Shown here piece after piece: positions 1 through 6,956 of a stretch of DNA of 9,496 nucleotides (position 1 is the stretch's first letter; each line of letters starts with the position of its first letter). Both the position numbers and the translations under genes were made by a program. A model generated the notes under the pieces. That model saw nothing but the letters and a program-made list of their open reading frames with translations, did not search any database and was not told the DNA's origin. Source of the DNA: Nitrospirota bacterium (GTDB lineage: Bacteria; Nitrospirota; Thermodesulfovibrionia; Thermodesulfovibrionales; Magnetobacteriaceae); contig JADFXZ010000026.1 in NCBI GenBank assembly GCA_015233265.1, positions 1-9,496 of the forward strand, in the 5' to 3' direction.

Positions 1-92
1 AAGAAACCTTTTTACCATGCAGATAGACTACCGTGAGCCAGTCGGGTTTGTCAATTCTGGAAGGGGCTGCCTCAGACGGTCATTTTGCAATA

Positions 93-806
93 TTACTTCT
101 CAAGGACGAGACGAAAGCCTATGTTGTTGTCCTTTAAACTGGTTGGGGCCATCGTAGAGTTTGAACAGCCAAAGCCCGCTGGCTCGTCTAACCAGCTGCC
201 GCCTTCCATGACGCCAACGTCACGGCTGATGACTTTCCACGTATTTGTCCATTCCCATACGTTACCTAACATATCATATAACCCAAATTTGTTTGGCTTC
301 TTGCGGCCTACCGGTGAGGTCACGGCAAAGCCGTCGTCGCAGTCAAACGTTTCGCTCTTGAAACCAAATGCCCGTTTACATGTCTTATCACAGACATTGG
401 CATAGAGACAGGCATCCCGATCATCATCCCAGTATGTCTCTGTGTCGCCGCCTTCCTTACAGGCGCGCTCCCACTCGTTCTCCTCAGGCAATCTGTATTT
501 CATTCCGGTCTTGCGTGACAGCCAATCTCCAAATAAAAACGCGTCACTTTGCGATACGTACACAACGGGCTGATTATCGCCATCAAAGGAATGCCCATTA
601 TGGGTGTATTTTTTGAGGTTATGAGCGGGTCTAAACTTTTTAAACTGAGCGTTTGTCACCTCATATTTACCCATATATAAGCCATCCTGAACCTTTACGA
701 ACTCCATACCGGTAACGGGGTCAGTGTATGCGCTGGCTGAGTCCTCCGCGCCTGCAACGCCCAGACTAAGCATAAGCACAATAAATACGGCAAATATAGT
801 GTGCAT
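93..806 (-). CDS. Secreted FGE-sulfatase (SUMF1-fold) domain protein, probably non-catalytic
   Basis: A 237-residue exported protein with the formylglycine-generating-enzyme fold. Residues 1-20 form a signal peptide (hydrophobic core from I4 to L15, AxA-type end VAGA, then EDS). The domain shows MGKYEVTNAQFKKF (45-58), RLPEENEWERA (105-115), GLYDMLGNVWEWT (175-187), GGSW (202-205) and GFRLV (230-234). True FGE binds copper with two Cys a few residues after GGS; here those places hold D207 and F212, so formylglycine synthesis is unlikely. It does carry C116, C133, C139, C143, C156 and C214, which could form disulfides in the periplasm. The start is the ATG at 806, with AGAGGTG just upstream. 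An in-frame ATG at 875 overlaps the kinase stop (ATGA) but lacks a Shine-Dalgarno and would bury the signal peptide. It is probably co-transcribed with the kinase. Its role is unknown; many such domains bind ligands or partners. Confidence 0.85.
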   Translation of the reverse strand: MHTIFAVFIVLMLSLGVAGAEDSASAYTDPVTGMEFVKVQDGLYMGKYEVTNAQFKKFRPAHNLKKYTHNGHSFDGDNQPVVYVSQSDAFLFGDWLSRKTGMKYRLPEENEWERACKEGGDTETYWDDDRDACLYANVCDKTCKRAFGFKSETFDCDDGFAVTSPVGRKKPNKFGLYDMLGNVWEWTNTWKVISRDVGVMEGGSWLDEPAGFGCSNSTMAPTSLKDNNIGFRLVLEK

Positions 807-871
807 CACTGTCACCTCTGACATCACGCTGCACGGGTGCTCCAGCACGTAATAAAATGATCTGCCCCGAT

Positions 872-3052
872 TCATATATTAAATTCTAAGATAAAAATCG
901 CCCCATTTTCAGCGTTCTTTGCATATATTCTACCACCTAAACTCTCCTCTATGACTACTTTTGACATATACAATCCAATCCCTGTGCCTCCACTTTGTTC
1001 CTTTGTCGTAAAATAGAGTTCAAATATTCTATCTATGATTTGAGCCGGAATGCCTCCGCCGTTGTCTTTTACCGAAATTAACAATTTATCTCTTTCCCGG
1101 CTATTACTGATGTCTATTTCTATCAGCCCACGGCTTGGTCTACTAATACCGGCAGACATTATGGCATCTCGTGAGTTATTGAGGAGGTTAAGTATGACCT
1201 GATTAAATTCATTGGGGTACCCTGACAGCGTTGCATCATGATCGGCTCTTATAGCGATGTCAATGCCGCTTTTACTAAACAATAGTTCAAACATCGAGAC
1301 TAATCCCTCTATGGTAGATTTAACGTTAAAACCTACTTTCACTTTTGAGGGCTTGAGGAAGTTTCTGAAATCGTCTATAGTTTTTGACATGAAGCATATT
1401 TGGTCCATTGTCGTATCTACAACATCTCTTATATATATGTCGTTGAGTTCACCGTAGAGATAAGCGTCTTTTATATCCTGAATACTTAACCCTATGGAAT
1501 TTAGAGGCTGCCTCCATTGGTGAGCGATTAATCCTATCATTTCTCCCATTGCCGCCATCTTTGATTGATTAATCATCAGCTGTTCCTGTCTGCGAAGTCT
1601 CTCTTGCGAGAGTTTGCGCTCTGTTATATCGCGAAATATGCCTTGCATTAGTCTTTTTCCATTAATTATTATAATATTTGCTGCAATTTCAACCGGAACC
1701 ATCCCGCCGTCTTTTCTTAATACATTCGTTTCTATGAAATAGGATGTGCCCTCTTCAACAGAACGTTGAAAAGCAACACTCATCCTCTGAATATCATCCT
1801 CTGGATGAAAGTCTGCATATTTCATCTGAGTAAGTTCAGATTTGTCATATCCCATTAACTCAACGGCCTTTTTGTTCGCATTTAATATATTTCCTTCGAC
1901 ATCGGCTATCAATATCGCGTCACATGCGTTTTCCATCAATGCGTGTGCAATCTTTTCCAACTCAAAAAGCGCCTTTTCAGTATGTTTTTTCTCGGTAATA
2001 TCCTTAATAATACCACCTGAACCTAAAAAATCATTTTGTTTATGTCTTATGACACCTAATGTGCCATCGTGATTGGCGGTGTGCTTATCTACATCGAACC
2101 TATAGATGCCATAGCTGGATACCTCTGCAATGATTGACTTATTTGGCAAATCAGGATTTTTTACTTTGACATTAACCTCGAGATTTATAGTTTTTCTATC
2201 AACACCTCTTCTTTCGTCAAAGAGCTTAGGCGCTTGTGAATCGCCGGTGTGTTTTCCAATAAAATGAGGCAGAATCTCCGATTTGCTTATTTTTTTTAAG
2301 TCATGAGGTTTGATGATTTTACTGAAATGCTGCCCTATTAGCTCTTCAGGTTCATAGCCATAGTTGCGAATGCTGTTATTTATGAAGGTAAATCTGCCAT
2401 CGGCATCAATTTTATAGATTACATCTGGTACGGTTTGAACGAAGAACTTAAACATCTCCTCGGACTGTCTGATTATGTGTGCCTGTTCCACAAGTTCGTT
2501 ATTAAGTTGTTTTAGCTCCTCTCTGGAGACAATGATTTCCTGATATTGATGAATTACGTTATCGTAAGTAGCGAAAAGAAAGTTGAATACTTTCTTATAA
2601 TTTGAGTAAATCGTATGAGATGTACCATTATAAAGTACATTAAAGCCGCCGGTGTCCGTATCATCCTCGCATGGCATTGTGGTATTCATATAGTTTTCTA
2701 TTTTTGAAATAAGACATGACTCATTAAATGGCTTTGTGATGTAATCGTCGGCCAGTGACTGCAGTCCTTCTATTATATCTGTAACGGATTTCAGCTCGGT
2801 AAGCAATATTACCGGTATTCGACTCACATCCTTATTGCCCTTAATCTCTCGGCAAAGCTCATAGCCATTCATCTCTGGCATGATAATATCGCTTATTACC
2901 AGGTCAGGCATATCACTTAAAGTAACCTCAAGACCAAGCCTGCCATTAGATGATGTAATAACGTCGTAGCCGTTTCTTTGGAGTAGGCGTTTTAGCACCT
3001 CTGCCTGTAACATTGAGTCTTCGACAACTAAAATAGTCCATTTATTTGGCAT
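872..3052 (-). CDS. Hybrid sensor kinase, REC-PAS-PAS-HisKA-HATPase
   Basis: A soluble two-component protein of 726 residues with no membrane segments. The N-terminal receiver domain (about 5-120) has the acidic pair E11-D12, phospho-acceptor D55 (VISDIIMPEMNG), T85 and K107 (ITKPF). A helical linker (about 125-200) follows. PAS 1 starts near 198 and is unusually long, with roughly 50 extra residues before its closing DITEKK. PAS 2 spans about 365-480 and ends in DITERK. The HisKA domain has H511 in LIAHQWRQPLNSIG. The ATPase domain has an N box near 620-630 (NLLNNSRDAI), G1 DNGGG at 663-667, and G2 GGTGIGL. All key catalytic residues are present. The start is the ATG at 3052, eight bases after a GGAGG; the frame is open to a GTG at 3067, but that would place the start on the Shine-Dalgarno itself. 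Targets are unknown; the next gene encodes a secreted FGE-fold protein. Confidence 0.93.
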   Translation of the reverse strand: MPNKWTILVVEDSMLQAEVLKRLLQRNGYDVITSSNGRLGLEVTLSDMPDLVISDIIMPEMNGYELCREIKGNKDVSRIPVILLTELKSVTDIIEGLQSLADDYITKPFNESCLISKIENYMNTTMPCEDDTDTGGFNVLYNGTSHTIYSNYKKVFNFLFATYDNVIHQYQEIIVSREELKQLNNELVEQAHIIRQSEEMFKFFVQTVPDVIYKIDADGRFTFINNSIRNYGYEPEELIGQHFSKIIKPHDLKKISKSEILPHFIGKHTGDSQAPKLFDERRGVDRKTINLEVNVKVKNPDLPNKSIIAEVSSYGIYRFDVDKHTANHDGTLGVIRHKQNDFLGSGGIIKDITEKKHTEKALFELEKIAHALMENACDAILIADVEGNILNANKKAVELMGYDKSELTQMKYADFHPEDDIQRMSVAFQRSVEEGTSYFIETNVLRKDGGMVPVEIAANIIIINGKRLMQGIFRDITERKLSQERLRRQEQLMINQSKMAAMGEMIGLIAHQWRQPLNSIGLSIQDIKDAYLYGELNDIYIRDVVDTTMDQICFMSKTIDDFRNFLKPSKVKVGFNVKSTIEGLVSMFELLFSKSGIDIAIRADHDATLSGYPNEFNQVILNLLNNSRDAIMSAGISRPSRGLIEIDISNSRERDKLLISVKDNGGGIPAQIIDRIFELYFTTKEQSGGTGIGLYMSKVVIEESLGGRIYAKNAENGAIFILEFNI

Positions 3053-3501
3053 TGAGCACACCTCCACAGTTTACTACAATCACCGCTATAAATTGCTTAA
3101 TAAGTAAGCTCATGTCCCTGCTTCCTTTCGTAACAATCACCTGCTGATTACTAATTCTAACACAATGGAGATAGTCAACGTAAAGAGGACACTATCAACA
3201 ATAGGACACACGCATTTGAACAATGAGGCAGAACACACCTATGCAATAATTACGGCTTGTCCGGAATGACGAAATAGTGGCGCAAAGACATATTGGGCTG
3301 CTGCTTTGTTCTATTGCGTTTGCCCTATCCATGCTGGCAATGCTATCCGGAATAATTTTTGACGGTCATTGAGATGACAGCATAATCATTCGATGAGCTA
3401 GACAATCCCCGAGGAATAATTGCATCAATACTAATCGAACACTATATGAATATTAGAAATCGGTTTAATTTGCAATAGACAAAAATAAAGCTACGGCAGC
3501 T
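3053..3501. other. Gene-free intergenic stretch with small repeats
   Basis: About 450 bp without a credible gene on either strand. It must hold the promoter of the REC-PAS-PAS kinase, but I find no convincing -35/-10 pair: the best boxes on the minus strand (a TTGACT near 3178 and a TAGAAT about 13 bases on) are too close together. Small inverted repeats occur at 3365-3378 (GTCAT, loop TGAG, ATGAC) and 3095-3109 (GCTTA...TAAGC). TCCGGAAT occurs twice (about 3260 and 3346). Confidence 0.6.
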
Positions 3502-3503
3502 TC
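3481..3503 (-). terminator. Probable weak intrinsic terminator after the peptidase gene
   Basis: In the mRNA, AAGCU (3502-3498) pairs with AGCUU (3492-3488) around the loop GCCGU, with a possible extra G-U pair at the base, followed by UAUUUUUG. The stem begins inside the TGA stop of the peptidase gene. It is short and has few G-C pairs, so termination may be partial. It fits the end of the long transcription unit and the opening of the following gene-free stretch. Confidence 0.45.
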
Positions 3504-4644
3504 ACATCTTAGTATCAAAAGCAATGGCCTTAATCGTACCAAGCAGCATGAGGGCGGCCAGCGAGAGGTCTTCCTCTTTTATGTACTCGTCTGTCGTATG
3601 GGGCAGCTGCATCCCCGAGGAGATTACAAGGGATTTTATCCCGTGACTATTAAAAATATTAGCGTCCGAGCCGCCGCCATACACTATGAACTCAGGGGTT
3701 ATCGATAGACCTTCGCAGACATTTTTAACAAGCCCAACAAACTCATCGTCCTGCCCTATGTGGAAACCGTGATACTGACGGGTTTCCTCAATTTGAAGTC
3801 TTACCTGATTTTTTTTAGATAACCTCCGGGCGGTGTCGAATATGGCCTTTTTAGTGCGCTGCAGGGAATCAGTGTCATGACTTCTGATCTCTCCAATAAT
3901 AGTTACTTCTTTTGGGACTATATTCGTAGCCGTGCCGCCATGAATATGCCCGATGTTTGCCGTTGTATTGGGGTCAATGCGGCCATCCGGGACTGCGGCA
4001 ATGATCTTGGCCGCAGCCTTAATCGCGCTTGTGCCGCGTTCTGGCTCTATGCCGGCGTGTGCCGCCCTGCCAGTTATGCTCATAGTGTATACATCGTGCG
4101 TTGGAGCGGCAAGGACAACCCTGCCTATGCTGCCGCTGCAGTCCAGCACAAGGGCTATGCGGCTTGCAAGACTATCGAAATCAAGGTTTTTCGCCCCAAT
4201 AAGACCGCGCTCTTCAGCCGATGTCAAGACCACCTCGATGTCGCCGTGCGGCAGGTCATGGTCCTTGAGCACATGCAGGACTTCGAGAATCTCCGCAATG
4301 CCGCTCTTGTCATCTGCCCCGAGTATTGTGGTACCACCTGTTTTTATTATGCCACTGTCTCGAATTAGGTTCAAATCTTTAGTTGGTTCAACCGTGTCCA
4401 TGTGGCTGCTTAACATTATTGACCTGGCGCCGCTAACTGTCCCAGCCTTGCGCCCTATCAGATTGAACGATTTACTGTAGGTTTGTCTCTCTACAGTTAA
4501 CCCCAGGGCAATCAGCCGCCCGGTCAGCCATGCGGCTATCTCGTGCTCACTAAACGACGGCGAGTCTATCCTGACAAGCTCCATAAACATATCTATGAGA
4601 CGGATAGGGTTTATATGAAGCCATGGGTCTGTCTTACCTTTCAC
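3502..4644 (-). CDS. M20-family zinc peptidase, peptidase T-like
   Basis: A cytoplasmic di-zinc aminopeptidase of the M20 family, probably cleaving small peptides (tripeptidase type); the exact substrate cannot be read from sequence. Numbered from the GTG at 4644 (380 aa), the metal and catalytic residues are all present: H81 and D83 in SSHMDTVEP, bridging D111 in LGADDKSG, the E144-E145 pair in TSAEERG, D168 in LDCSG, and H349 in LPHTTDEY. The dimerisation domain lies about 180-290, including GRAAHAGIEPERG. The family core begins at INPIRLIDMFMELVRIDSPS. The start is unclear. The frame extends to a TTG at 4662 and also offers a TTG at 4647, all overlapping the last codons of yggS; GTG 4644 has only a weak GCGAG upstream. 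It is the last gene before a weak terminator. Confidence 0.92.
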   Translation of the reverse strand: MKGKTDPWLHINPIRLIDMFMELVRIDSPSFSEHEIAAWLTGRLIALGLTVERQTYSKSFNLIGRKAGTVSGARSIMLSSHMDTVEPTKDLNLIRDSGIIKTGGTTILGADDKSGIAEILEVLHVLKDHDLPHGDIEVVLTSAEERGLIGAKNLDFDSLASRIALVLDCSGSIGRVVLAAPTHDVYTMSITGRAAHAGIEPERGTSAIKAAAKIIAAVPDGRIDPNTTANIGHIHGGTATNIVPKEVTIIGEIRSHDTDSLQRTKKAIFDTARRLSKKNQVRLQIEETRQYHGFHIGQDDEFVGLVKNVCEGLSITPEFIVYGGGSDANIFNSHGIKSLVISSGMQLPHTTDEYIKEEDLSLAALMLLGTIKAIAFDTKM

Positions 4645-5347
4645 CAAATATCTCGCTGCCAACTCTTACCATTGTGGCACCCTCCTCTATTGCAATCTCA
4701 AAGTCATTAGACATCCCCATAGATAACTCCCTAAGGGGTATCCCACGACTGCCAAGGGTATCTCTTATTTCCCTCAATCTCCTGAAATATGGCCGGCAGC
4801 GCTCAGGGTCTTCAAAAAACGGCGGCATTGCCATCAGGCCTATGAGGTTGAGATTCTTATGATTGTTAATTATACGCCCAGCAAGCTCAAACACGCCCAC
4901 TTGTGCAACCCCCGTCTTTGTATCCTCATCGGAGAGCTTTACCTGTATCAGGACATCCAGAGTCTTGCCAGCGCGCCCGGCATACGAGTCAACATCCCCG
5001 GCAAGGGCAGCCGAGTCAATGGAATGAATGCAGTCAAACACTGAAACCGCCTTTTTGACCTTATTTCGCTGCAGATGACCAATCATGTGCCAAGAAATGG
5101 TTGACAGCGGATTGTCTTGCTGGATTTGTTCACGCTTGGCTGCCGCCTCAGCCACATAACTCTCACCTAAGACCCTAAGCCCAAGGTCAACCGCCGCTGA
5201 GACCACGTCAATCGGAAAATACTTAGTTACGGCAACAAGGGCTGCTGAGTCGGGAGGTCTGCCTGCACGCATAGCCGCATGGCACATGCGCCTGTATACG
5301 CCTGAGATCCTTTTTAATAAACTATCTGACAAATTATCTGGCGGCAA
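4634..5347 (-). CDS. yggS: YggS/PROSC family PLP-binding protein
   Basis: These cytoplasmic single-domain TIM-barrel proteins bind pyridoxal 5'-phosphate and keep its level in balance; no enzyme activity is firmly known. Visible family motifs, numbered from this start, are the PLP lysine K42 in LVAVTKYFP, GESYVAEAAAK (the family usually has GEN, here GES), WHMIGHLQRNKVK, the GLMAMPP strand, and the C-terminal MGMSNDFEIAIEEGATMVRVGSEIFG with the phosphate-binding region. The start is uncertain. The frame is open upstream to a TTG at 5407, but that part overlaps the end of the kinase gene. A TTG at 5347, just past the kinase stop, gives 237 residues, which matches the usual 225-240. No strong Shine-Dalgarno is seen at any candidate, so coupling to the upstream gene is likely. 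Confidence 0.93.
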   Translation of the reverse strand: MPPDNLSDSLLKRISGVYRRMCHAAMRAGRPPDSAALVAVTKYFPIDVVSAAVDLGLRVLGESYVAEAAAKREQIQQDNPLSTISWHMIGHLQRNKVKKAVSVFDCIHSIDSAALAGDVDSYAGRAGKTLDVLIQVKLSDEDTKTGVAQVGVFELAGRIINNHKNLNLIGLMAMPPFFEDPERCRPYFRRLREIRDTLGSRGIPLRELSMGMSNDFEIAIEEGATMVRVGSEIFGER

Positions 5348-5351
5348 GGCG

Positions 5352-6689
5352 CTATACTGGCAGGACAAAATAAAAATTGTTACCCAAGTCCACAGGCTCA
5401 TATCCAAAGACGCCGCCGTGTATTTCTACCGCATTTTTTATAAACGTCAGACCATGCCCTGTGCCCGGCCTTTGTTCAACATTTGAGCCTCTGAAACCCT
5501 CTTCGAAGATCTTGTCTCTCTCCTCCGGCTTGATGTGTGGCCCGGAGCTAAGCACGCTGAATTTGACACCATCCTTACCAGCGCCGAAGTAGTCCTTGAT
5601 TATGTCCCGGCCATATTTCATAAACTTCACATTCACTTTGTCCGGCGTCGTAACTACAGAGGCGTATTTCAGTGCGTTGGAAAACAGATTCGCAAACACC
5701 TGGGCAATCAGCCCGATGTCAACTACGCTGATAATCTCATCCCCCTCCTGCCCACAGCCGCTGCCATCAACCTCTATAGCCATCTCATCGAATCTCTCGA
5801 GGAATCTCTCCAGCTGTGGAATGATTACATCGCGGCGCATGTTGCAGGACTTTGTGCGAAGCGTCAGGTGCCCCTTGTCGAAATGGCTCTTACGAAGCAG
5901 TGTCTCCAAAAATAGTGTCGTGCTCTTGTAGTGCCTCTCAATGCTCTGAAACTCGTCTGTCAGTCCCCTGTTGACCTCTATAAGCTCCTCTAGCAGACGC
6001 TCTACACAGACGGTGTCGCACTGCTTGTCAATGGCATATGCAACAAGGAGTTTCTCTATCTCTGTGTTTTTGGCTATCTTACCCTTGAGTCTGCGTAAAA
6101 ACAGCTTGAATATCATATTGGGGACGATAATATTGTGCTCAATGTCGGCAACCAGTGATTGTATAAACTTGAGGTGCTCGACATTCTTATTGAGCAGATA
6201 TCTGTTGTGGAGATTATAGCCTATGCGATTAGCGTACTTACCAAGGAATAGTTCGTCTGCCTCGTTAAGGCCGGTATTTGGATAAACTTCCAAAAACCCA
6301 AGGATATTGTCTGTCGAAGGAGACAGGTCAGCCTGAAACCTTTTACCTCGAATAGTCAAAATAAGGCTGTCTTTAAACCTGTAGGGCTGGTCTGTGGGCC
6401 TAATATACTCAGGCATCGGCGCGGTGCGATACTCATCGCTTTCCTCAGTCTTTGCATAGAGCACCATGTTTGAGCATTTCTGTTCTGAACGTCCGGCAAG
6501 ATAAAGCTTGGCGTCAAGATTAAGAAACACCTTTGGTATAACCACACACAGGCGATAGAGGTCTTCAATTTCGCTGAGCTCCTGTGCCAGATCGAAAAAG
6601 GACTTTAAAGCATCGCCCTGGTCCTGCGTAAAGTTATATGCCCTGTAGTCTTTTCGCTTACCTTTAACTAGTTCGTATATTCTATCCAC
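5352..6689 (-). CDS. Soluble histidine-kinase-like protein with degenerate G1 box
   Basis: The 445-residue protein has no membrane segment or signal peptide. Residues about 28-165 look like a GAF-type sensory domain (tentative). A helical region follows, with H185 in DIEHNIIVPNM at the place of a phospho-accepting histidine, then a long helical stretch to about 270. The C-terminal ATPase domain (about 285-445) has an N box with N334 and N338 (FANLFSNALKYA), a G2 box PGTGHGL (408-414) and a KIFEEGFRGS segment. The G1 box reads SSGPH (381-385) where DNG or DxG is usual, so the adenine-contacting Asp is missing and ATP use is uncertain. The start is GTG with AAGGATAAGGAT upstream; an in-frame TAA lies five codons before. 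No response regulator adjoins it. The downstream yggS follows within bases, so it appears co-transcribed with the ribosomal operon. Confidence 0.8.
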   Translation of the reverse strand: MDRIYELVKGKRKDYRAYNFTQDQGDALKSFFDLAQELSEIEDLYRLCVVIPKVFLNLDAKLYLAGRSEQKCSNMVLYAKTEESDEYRTAPMPEYIRPTDQPYRFKDSLILTIRGKRFQADLSPSTDNILGFLEVYPNTGLNEADELFLGKYANRIGYNLHNRYLLNKNVEHLKFIQSLVADIEHNIIVPNMIFKLFLRRLKGKIAKNTEIEKLLVAYAIDKQCDTVCVERLLEELIEVNRGLTDEFQSIERHYKSTTLFLETLLRKSHFDKGHLTLRTKSCNMRRDVIIPQLERFLERFDEMAIEVDGSGCGQEGDEIISVVDIGLIAQVFANLFSNALKYASVVTTPDKVNVKFMKYGRDIIKDYFGAGKDGVKFSVLSSGPHIKPEERDKIFEEGFRGSNVEQRPGTGHGLTFIKNAVEIHGGVFGYEPVDLGNNFYFVLPV

Positions 6690-6731
6690 GTATTGGTATC
6701 CTTATCCTTGCCCCGTGCATAAGGCGGACCA

Positions 6732-6785
6732 GCGCTCAGCACCGGACGATATGTGTGTCTCCCTATCCATCCCGTCCTTCAGCGC
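6732..6785 (-). promoter_or_regulatory. Possible structured leader of the kinase-like gene
   Basis: Between the small membrane-protein gene and the next CDS the RNA can form a compound hairpin: GCGCU (6785-6781) with AGCGC (6736-6732), enclosing GGACG (6777-6773) with CGUCC (6748-6744). A competing stem GUGC/GCAC and a second GUCC (about 6729-6726) could replace it. I do not recognise a known riboswitch class. No U-run terminator or clear promoter is visible. It may only be fortuitous pairing. Confidence 0.25.
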
Positions 6786-6794
6786 CTCGGCACG

Positions 6795-6956
6795 TTAATG
6801 AGCGGTCTTGTCAGTGTCCGGCTTGGCATTATTTTTAGGAGCACACGACTCCTTAAAATTCGTAGCTCAGGTACTGACACCAAACCTCGGCAGTATAAAC
6901 ACCTGCAACACTATCCATACCGCAAGAAATAGTATTATCCATAGTATATCCTGCAT
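6795..6956 (-). CDS. Small single-pass membrane protein, possible selenoprotein (in-frame TGA at 6869-6867)
   Basis: This gene is too short for routine ORF calling. The ATG overlaps the rplQ stop by one base (TAATG). The first 29 codons give MQD, one strongly hydrophobic segment (about I4 to L22, with W6 and W14), then LPRFGVST. A TGA follows as codon 30, after which the frame stays open for 23 codons (ATNFKESCAPK..., ending in TAH) to a TAA, giving 53 residues if the TGA is read through. The extension is hydrophilic and holds C38, seven residues after the TGA codon. R24 and the lysine-rich tail put the C-terminus on the cytoplasmic side by the positive-inside rule. A SECIS-like hairpin starts just after the TGA. 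The readings are a selenocysteine protein, a plain 29-residue micro-protein ending at 6867, or a Cys or Trp codon mutated to stop. The open stretch alone is not significant (chance about one in three). Function is unknown. Confidence 0.5.
6831..6859 (-). promoter_or_regulatory. SECIS-like stem-loop after the in-frame TGA
   Basis: Counting mRNA bases after the UGA, bases 14-19 (AGGAGU) pair with 25-30 (GCUCCU), including one U-G wobble, around a five-base loop CGUGU. Below an A-A mismatch, five more pairs (AUUUU with AAAAU) extend the stem. The apical loop thus begins 19 bases after the UGA and has G as its second base. As I recall, bacterial SECIS models ask for an upper stem of at least four pairs, a small loop with an early G, and a loop some 16-37 bases after the UGA; this fits. 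It is not an intrinsic terminator for the minus strand, since an A-run rather than a U-run follows. Confidence 0.45.

Noticed and set aside
1..60. TTGACA at about 47-52 on the minus strand as a promoter for a gene to the left
   Set aside because: The best -10 at 17-18 bases (TAGTCT) matches poorly, and no downstream gene start is visible in the window.
807..875. Start of the FGE-fold protein at the ATG overlapping the kinase stop (ATGA)
   Set aside because: No Shine-Dalgarno precedes it, and it would put 23 residues before an otherwise good signal peptide; the ATG at 806 has AGAGGTG upstream.
3877..4480. Two long plus-strand open frames opposite the peptidase gene
   Set aside because: The minus strand encodes a complete M20 peptidase with all metal ligands; the plus-strand frames have no family motifs and are antisense shadows.
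5348..5407. Longer N-terminus for the YggS-type protein, starting MDMSLWTW
   Set aside because: These residues come from out-of-frame reading of the last codons of the kinase-like gene and extend beyond the normal family N-terminus.
6831..6859. Intrinsic terminator for the ribosomal operon
   Set aside because: The hairpin is followed by an A-run, not a U-run, in the direction of transcription.
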